Shown here: positions 4,216 through 6,977 of the stretch, piece after piece
Layout of the letters: every line of letters begins with the position of its first letter
Position numbering within the stretch: the stretch's first letter is position 1
NCBI GenBank assembly: GCA_020432595.1
Contig: JAGQGA010000284.1
Location: 1-6,977, forward strand
Origin: Anaerolineales bacterium
Lineage (GTDB): Bacteria; Chloroflexota; Anaerolineae; Promineifilales; Promineifilaceae
DNA length: 6,977 bases
Reading direction: 5' to 3'
Notes under the pieces: model-generated
Databases searched by the model: none
Told to the model about the DNA's origin: nothing
The model's input: the letters and a program-made list of their open reading frames with translations, nothing else
Made by a program: the position numbers and the translations under genes

Positions 4216-5856
4216 TTATTGGAGCCATTCGGCAAAAAACGGGTCAAGCGATTGGCCTGAGACCTCTTCCATAACGGCCTGAAAATCGGCATCGCTGGCG
4301 GTGCTACCGCCGTACCGTTCAAAATAGAGACGCAGCCCGGCAAAGAAGGCTTCGTCACCTAACTGACGACGCAGGGCGTGAACGGCCGTTGCGCCCTCAA
4401 AGTAGGTATTAAAGCCAAACAACTGTGCCGGGGGCGGGTTGCCCAATGGGTAGCCCGCCCCGTTTTGTGCCACCGCCCCCGCCATCTCCTCAATCCGCGC
4501 ATCCAACGCCTCCGCGCTTTCCCCACGCATCTGCCACAGTAGTTCAAAATAGGTAGCAAACCCTTCGTTGCGCCACATTTCTTGCCACGAATGGAGGCTG
4601 ACATCATCGCCAAACCACATGTGGACGAGTTCGTGAACGGCCGTTCTTGCCCCCACCGATTCAAACGACACAATCGAAAGAGTTTGCGTTTCCAATGCCA
4701 CCTGCGGCGCATCCACCGTCACAAAACCAAACGTCTCAAACGGGTACGGCCCCAGCAGCCCAGTGAGCCAGTCAAGCGCCTCCCCCGTCACCGCCTCCAT
4801 GCGGCGGAAATCTTCGCGGGCAGGAGCAGCCACATAGTGGCGCAGTGGCACCCCCTGCGGTGAAGTGGCTTCAAGGCGCTCAAATTCCCCCACGGCAATG
4901 ACGGCCAAATAGGAAGCCATCGGGTAATCGTGCTGCCAGATAAAGGTGGCTGCCGAACGGCCGTTTGGCAGCGTCGTCGGCTTGGTTTCACGCAAAGTGC
5001 CGTTGGCAACGGCCGTTAATCCCTCTGGAACCGTCAACTCAAAGCGGTAAAACGCCTTGTCGCGGGGATGGTCGTTGGCCGGAAACCAAAACCGCGCCCC
5101 GTCCGGCTCCGCCAAAGCGTAAACCATCCCATTGGCAAAGGTCAGCCCCAGCGACTCCACAAAGCCAACATAAGGGGATTGCCGCCGCGTGGGTTCGCCG
5201 CTGTAGCGCACCGTCAGGCCAAAGGGGGTGCCGGCCGCCAACGGCTGTGGCAGTTCCACCAGCAGCTTGTCGTCTTCGCGGCGAAACGGCAGTGGCATGG
5301 CTCCACTGCTCACGGCCACATCGGTAAACCCCACAAAATCCAGCGACAGTTCGGTTAGCGTGGGGTCGGTAATGACCAGATCAAGGGTGGTGGCCGCCCG
5401 TTGCACCCGTGGGTCGGCCGGATCCAGCGTCAGGGCGATGGTGTAGGCTTGCACGTCATAGCCGAGGTTACCGAGTTCGGGGGTGTAGGGGTCGCCGATG
5501 GAGCGGTTGGTAAAAACGGCCGTTTCTCCCACCGCCTCCACCGTTGCCAATGGCGACAGGGTGGCCGTGGGCAGCGCGGGAACGTTGGCGGCCAGAGTGG
5601 GGGTGTTGATGGCAGAAACGGCCGTTATCGGCTCCTCCGCCACAGCAATAGGCGTCGGGAAGACGGTTGTGGTGTCGCTGCAAGCTGACGACAAGAAACC
5701 CAGCATCAGCAAGCTAAAAAGTTTCACGCAAAGGCGCAAAGGCGCAAAGCAAGACGGCTTCTCTTTGCGTCTTTGCGCCTTTGCGTGAGCCTTCTGCCTA
5801 GGCCACCCAGCCTCAACCAATGACTGAATTTTTGCTAACAACGCTTGCTTTTTCAT
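4216..5856 (-). CDS. M1-family zinc metallopeptidase, predicted lipoprotein
   Basis: From ATG 5856 this is 546 aa. The gluzincin signature is complete: H-E-L-V-H at 408-412 and the third zinc ligand Glu431 exactly 18 residues later (W-R-N-E-G-F-A-T-Y). Tyr485 (F-N-T-Y-F-E-G-A-T-A-V) matches the transition-state Tyr of M1 enzymes. The usual GAMEN is replaced by V-A-L-E-T-Q (386-391), keeping the Glu. The N-terminal beta domain opens with G-N-L-G-Y-D-V-Q-A-Y; the C-terminus ends S-G-Q-S-L-D-P-F-F-A-E-W-L. A lipobox-like L-S-S-A-C places Cys59 after a hydrophobic run, then a Thr/Pro/Ala linker. It probably trims peptides outside the membrane. Residues ~22-45 are encoded by an inverted repeat. 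A GTG at 5727 would give M-K-L-F-S-L-L-M-L-G-F-L-S-S-A-C, a proper short signal, and 503 aa; I consider that start more natural although it lacks a Shine-Dalgarno. Function confidence is high, start low. Confidence 0.93.
   Translation of the reverse strand: MKKQALLAKIQSLVEAGWPRQKAHAKAQRRKEKPSCFAPLRLCVKLFSLLMLGFLSSACSDTTTVFPTPIAVAEEPITAVSAINTPTLAANVPALPTATLSPLATVEAVGETAVFTNRSIGDPYTPELGNLGYDVQAYTIALTLDPADPRVQRAATTLDLVITDPTLTELSLDFVGFTDVAVSSGAMPLPFRREDDKLLVELPQPLAAGTPFGLTVRYSGEPTRRQSPYVGFVESLGLTFANGMVYALAEPDGARFWFPANDHPRDKAFYRFELTVPEGLTAVANGTLRETKPTTLPNGRSAATFIWQHDYPMASYLAVIAVGEFERLEATSPQGVPLRHYVAAPAREDFRRMEAVTGEALDWLTGLLGPYPFETFGFVTVDAPQVALETQTLSIVSFESVGARTAVHELVHMWFGDDVSLHSWQEMWRNEGFATYFELLWQMRGESAEALDARIEEMAGAVAQNGAGYPLGNPPPAQLFGFNTYFEGATAVHALRRQLGDEAFFAGLRLYFERYGGSTASDADFQAVMEEVSGQSLDPFFAEWLQ
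5724..5788. repeat. Long palindromic repeat (26-bp arms) at the 5' end of the peptidase gene
   Basis: The left arm 5724-5749 and right arm 5763-5788 are reverse complements with one mismatch in 26, separated by a 13-nt loop (5750-5762). Each arm is built from (G/A)CGCAAAG units repeated about three times, so it is both tandem and palindromic. Read on the minus strand it encodes A-K-A-Q-R-R-K-E and F-A-P-L-R-L-C-V-K, peptides I recall seeing as spurious segments in many environmental genomes. This suggests a dispersed REP/MITE-like element rather than protein sequence. It contains the GTG (5727-5725) that may start the peptidase. Confidence 0.8.
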
Positions 5857-5873
5857 CCGCAAAACCCCATACT
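5845..5873 (+). promoter_or_regulatory. Possible promoter of the MEMO/AmrB gene, near-leaderless
   Basis: TTGCTT (5845-5850) and CATACT (5868-5873) are separated by 17 nt. They match the -35 and -10 consensus at 3/6 and 4/6. Transcription would start around 5880-5882, at or next to ATG 5882, which has no Shine-Dalgarno, so a leaderless mRNA is possible. The match is weak and may be chance. Confidence 0.22.
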
Positions 5874-5881
5874 AAACGCCC

Positions 5882-6977
5882 ATGAACAGACCCAAACTGC
5901 GTCCTCTTGATTTTCAACCTGTCACCTACCAGGGGCAACAGATGTGGCTGCTGCGTGATCCGCTTGAACTCAGCCAGCAGCAGTTAATTATACCCGGCGG
6001 GCTGGCGCAAATGCTGCTTTATTGCAACGGTCTCTATACGCCAGAGCAAATTCACGTCGCTTTTTGCCGCCACACCGGCGACAACGTGCCGTTTGCCGTC
6101 ATCGAAGATGCCCTTACCCAGCTTGACAACGCCTTTTTACTGAACAACGAACGGGCGGCGCAAGCCCAAATCGCCCAGCGCGAGGCGTACCGCGCCCAGC
6201 CCCATCGCCCCCCGGCTTTGGCAAAATTGAGCTATCCCGATAACCCGCAGCGGCTGGCGCGGCAGTTGGTGCGGTATGGCGAGGATGATGACCGCAGCGG
6301 CTGGCAACCGTGGCGCGGCCGGGCGATTGTGTCGCCCCATATTGATTACCAGCGGGGCGGGCCGGTATATGCGAAGGTGTGGGAACGGGCCGAAACGGCC
6401 GTTCTTGAAGCCGATCTCGTTCTCATCTTTGGCACCGACCACAACGGCGGGCACGGCACCTTCACCCTGACGCGGCTCCCCTATGCCACCCCCTTTGGCG
6501 TGCTGCCCACCGACACCGACCTGATTGATGCCGTGGCCGAGGCGATTAGCCCCGCAGAAGCGTATGCCGAGGAGTTGCACCACCGCAAAGAACACGCCAT
6601 TGAATTATCGGCCGTTTGGCTTCACTACATCTACCACAAACACGGCGTGGCTCCCAAGCCAATGGTGCCAATTTTGTGCGGCTCGTTCCACCATTTTGTC
6701 CGCAACGGCGGCCACCCGGCCAACGACGAACTGCTGATGACGGCCGTGGAAACGCTGCAGCGGGAAACGGCCGGAAAAAAGGTGCTGGCCGTCGCCTCGG
6801 TTGATTTTGCCCATGTCGGCCCCGCCTTCAGCGACAACTACAACATGGACAGCCAGCGGCGCGCCGCCCTGCGCCAAACCGATGATCACCTCATCGAAGC
6901 AGTGCTGCGCGGCGATGCCGCCGACTTTTACCGCCAAATTGCAGCCGTAGAAGACCGCAACAAAGTGTGTGGCTTCT
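5882..6977 (+). CDS. amrB: MEMO-family protein (AmmeMemoRadiSam system protein B) with N-terminal PqqD-like extension, 3' truncated
   Basis: The frame opens at ATG 5882 and runs past the window end; 365 residues are visible. Residues ~145-365 follow the MEMO fold: I-V-S-P-H-I-D-Y (149-156), I-F-G-T-D-H-N (182-188), Y-A-T-P-F-G-V-L (201-208), E-H-A-I-E-L (237-242), V-P-I-L-C-G (262-267), S-V-D-F-A-H-V-G (306-313) and K-V-C-G (361-364). His153, His187 and Cys363 match the His/His/Cys cluster of human MEMO1. MEMO is related to non-haem-iron dioxygenases and in prokaryotes is often encoded with AMMECR1 and radical-SAM proteins; its reaction here is not known. Residues ~1-90 are extra and look like a PqqD/RRE-type winged helix (R-P-L-D-F, then L-L-Y-C-N-G-L-Y-T-P-E-Q-I, then a helix ending L-T-Q-L-D-N-A-F-L-L). 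It diverges from the peptidase gene with only 25 nt to ATG 5856, which favours a shorter peptidase start. Confidence 0.92.
   Translation, partial: MNRPKLRPLDFQPVTYQGQQMWLLRDPLELSQQQLIIPGGLAQMLLYCNGLYTPEQIHVAFCRHTGDNVPFAVIEDALTQLDNAFLLNNERAAQAQIAQREAYRAQPHRPPALAKLSYPDNPQRLARQLVRYGEDDDRSGWQPWRGRAIVSPHIDYQRGGPVYAKVWERAETAVLEADLVLIFGTDHNGGHGTFTLTRLPYATPFGVLPTDTDLIDAVAEAISPAEAYAEELHHRKEHAIELSAVWLHYIYHKHGVAPKPMVPILCGSFHHFVRNGGHPANDELLMTAVETLQRETAGKKVLAVASVDFAHVGPAFSDNYNMDSQRRAALRQTDDHLIEAVLRGDAADFYRQIAAVEDRNKVCGF

Larger units (their letters stand above)
142..6403. repeat. Window-wide palindromic decamer AACGGCCGTT, 11 exact copies
   Basis: Exact copies start at 142, 1361, 2698, 3164, 4381, 4636, 4956, 5008, 5515, 5617 and 6394. 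Shorter relatives include ACGGCCGTT at 428, ACGGCCGT at 6740 and near matches at 1160 (AACGGCCGGTT), 3649 and 6608. A random decamer would be expected far less than once in ~7 kb. All 11 lie inside coding sequences on either strand. Nine read as ACG-GCC-GTT (Thr-Ala-Val); those at 142 (Lys-Arg-Pro-Leu) and 4956 (Asn-Gly-Arg) use other frames, so the bias is not purely from protein sequence. This is a distributed motif rather than one contiguous element. Confidence 0.85.

Noticed and set aside
4965..5788. Several plus-strand frames opposite the peptidase gene
   Set aside because: They lie opposite the coding strand of a motif-complete M1 peptidase and contain no recognisable domains.
6137..6595. 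A 152-codon minus-strand frame opposite the MEMO gene
   Set aside because: It is antisense to well-conserved MEMO motifs, has low-complexity Gly/Arg/Pro content typical of GC-rich shadow frames, and has no family resemblance.

Overview
The window looks like chromosomal DNA from a GC-leaning, free-living bacterium, most plausibly a Chloroflexota (Anaerolineae-type) lineage. That is inferred from gene content: an FHA/proline-rich membrane protein, TM-helix-repeat channel proteins, an ECF sigma/zinc-finger anti-sigma pair, a short M1-peptidase lipoprotein with a Thr/Pro/Ala-rich linker, and a MEMO/AmrB protein with an N-terminal extension. No rRNA, tRNA, CRISPR, phage or transposase gene is visible.

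Layout: (1) 1-485 (+) is the C-terminal part of a protein that probably ends an FHA domain, followed by a proline-rich linker and one membrane helix. (2) 486-653 is a gap with two small hairpins. (3) 654-2147 (+) is a 497-aa membrane protein made of five tandem 'conserved TM helix' repeats. It ends at an MscS-TM3-like helix and has no MscS beta domain. (4) 2148-2377 is an AT-rich gap holding a MITE-like foldback with a possible 4-bp target duplication, then a strong perfect hairpin just before the next gene. (5) 2378-4152 (+) is a tight operon: ECF sigma factor, HxxxCxxC zinc anti-sigma factor (4-nt gap), and a compact MscS-type channel (8-nt overlap). (6) 4153-4215 is a convergent gap built from interleaved inverted repeats. 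(7) 4216-5856 (-) is an M1-family metallopeptidase lipoprotein whose 5' end is invaded by a 26-bp-arm inverted repeat. (8) 5882-6977 (+) is a MEMO/AmrB protein, cut by the window end just after its conserved Cys-Gly.

The most system-like feature is the region from 654 to 4152. Two paralogous TM-helix proteins, one with and one without the MscS beta domain, flank or join a sigma/anti-sigma pair, which suggests a membrane-tension or envelope-stress circuit. Function here is inferred from families and gene spacing. A second window-wide signal is the palindromic decamer AACGGCCGTT, present in 11 exact copies, all inside coding sequence and mostly encoding Thr-Ala-Val. This resembles a HIP1-like genomic signature.
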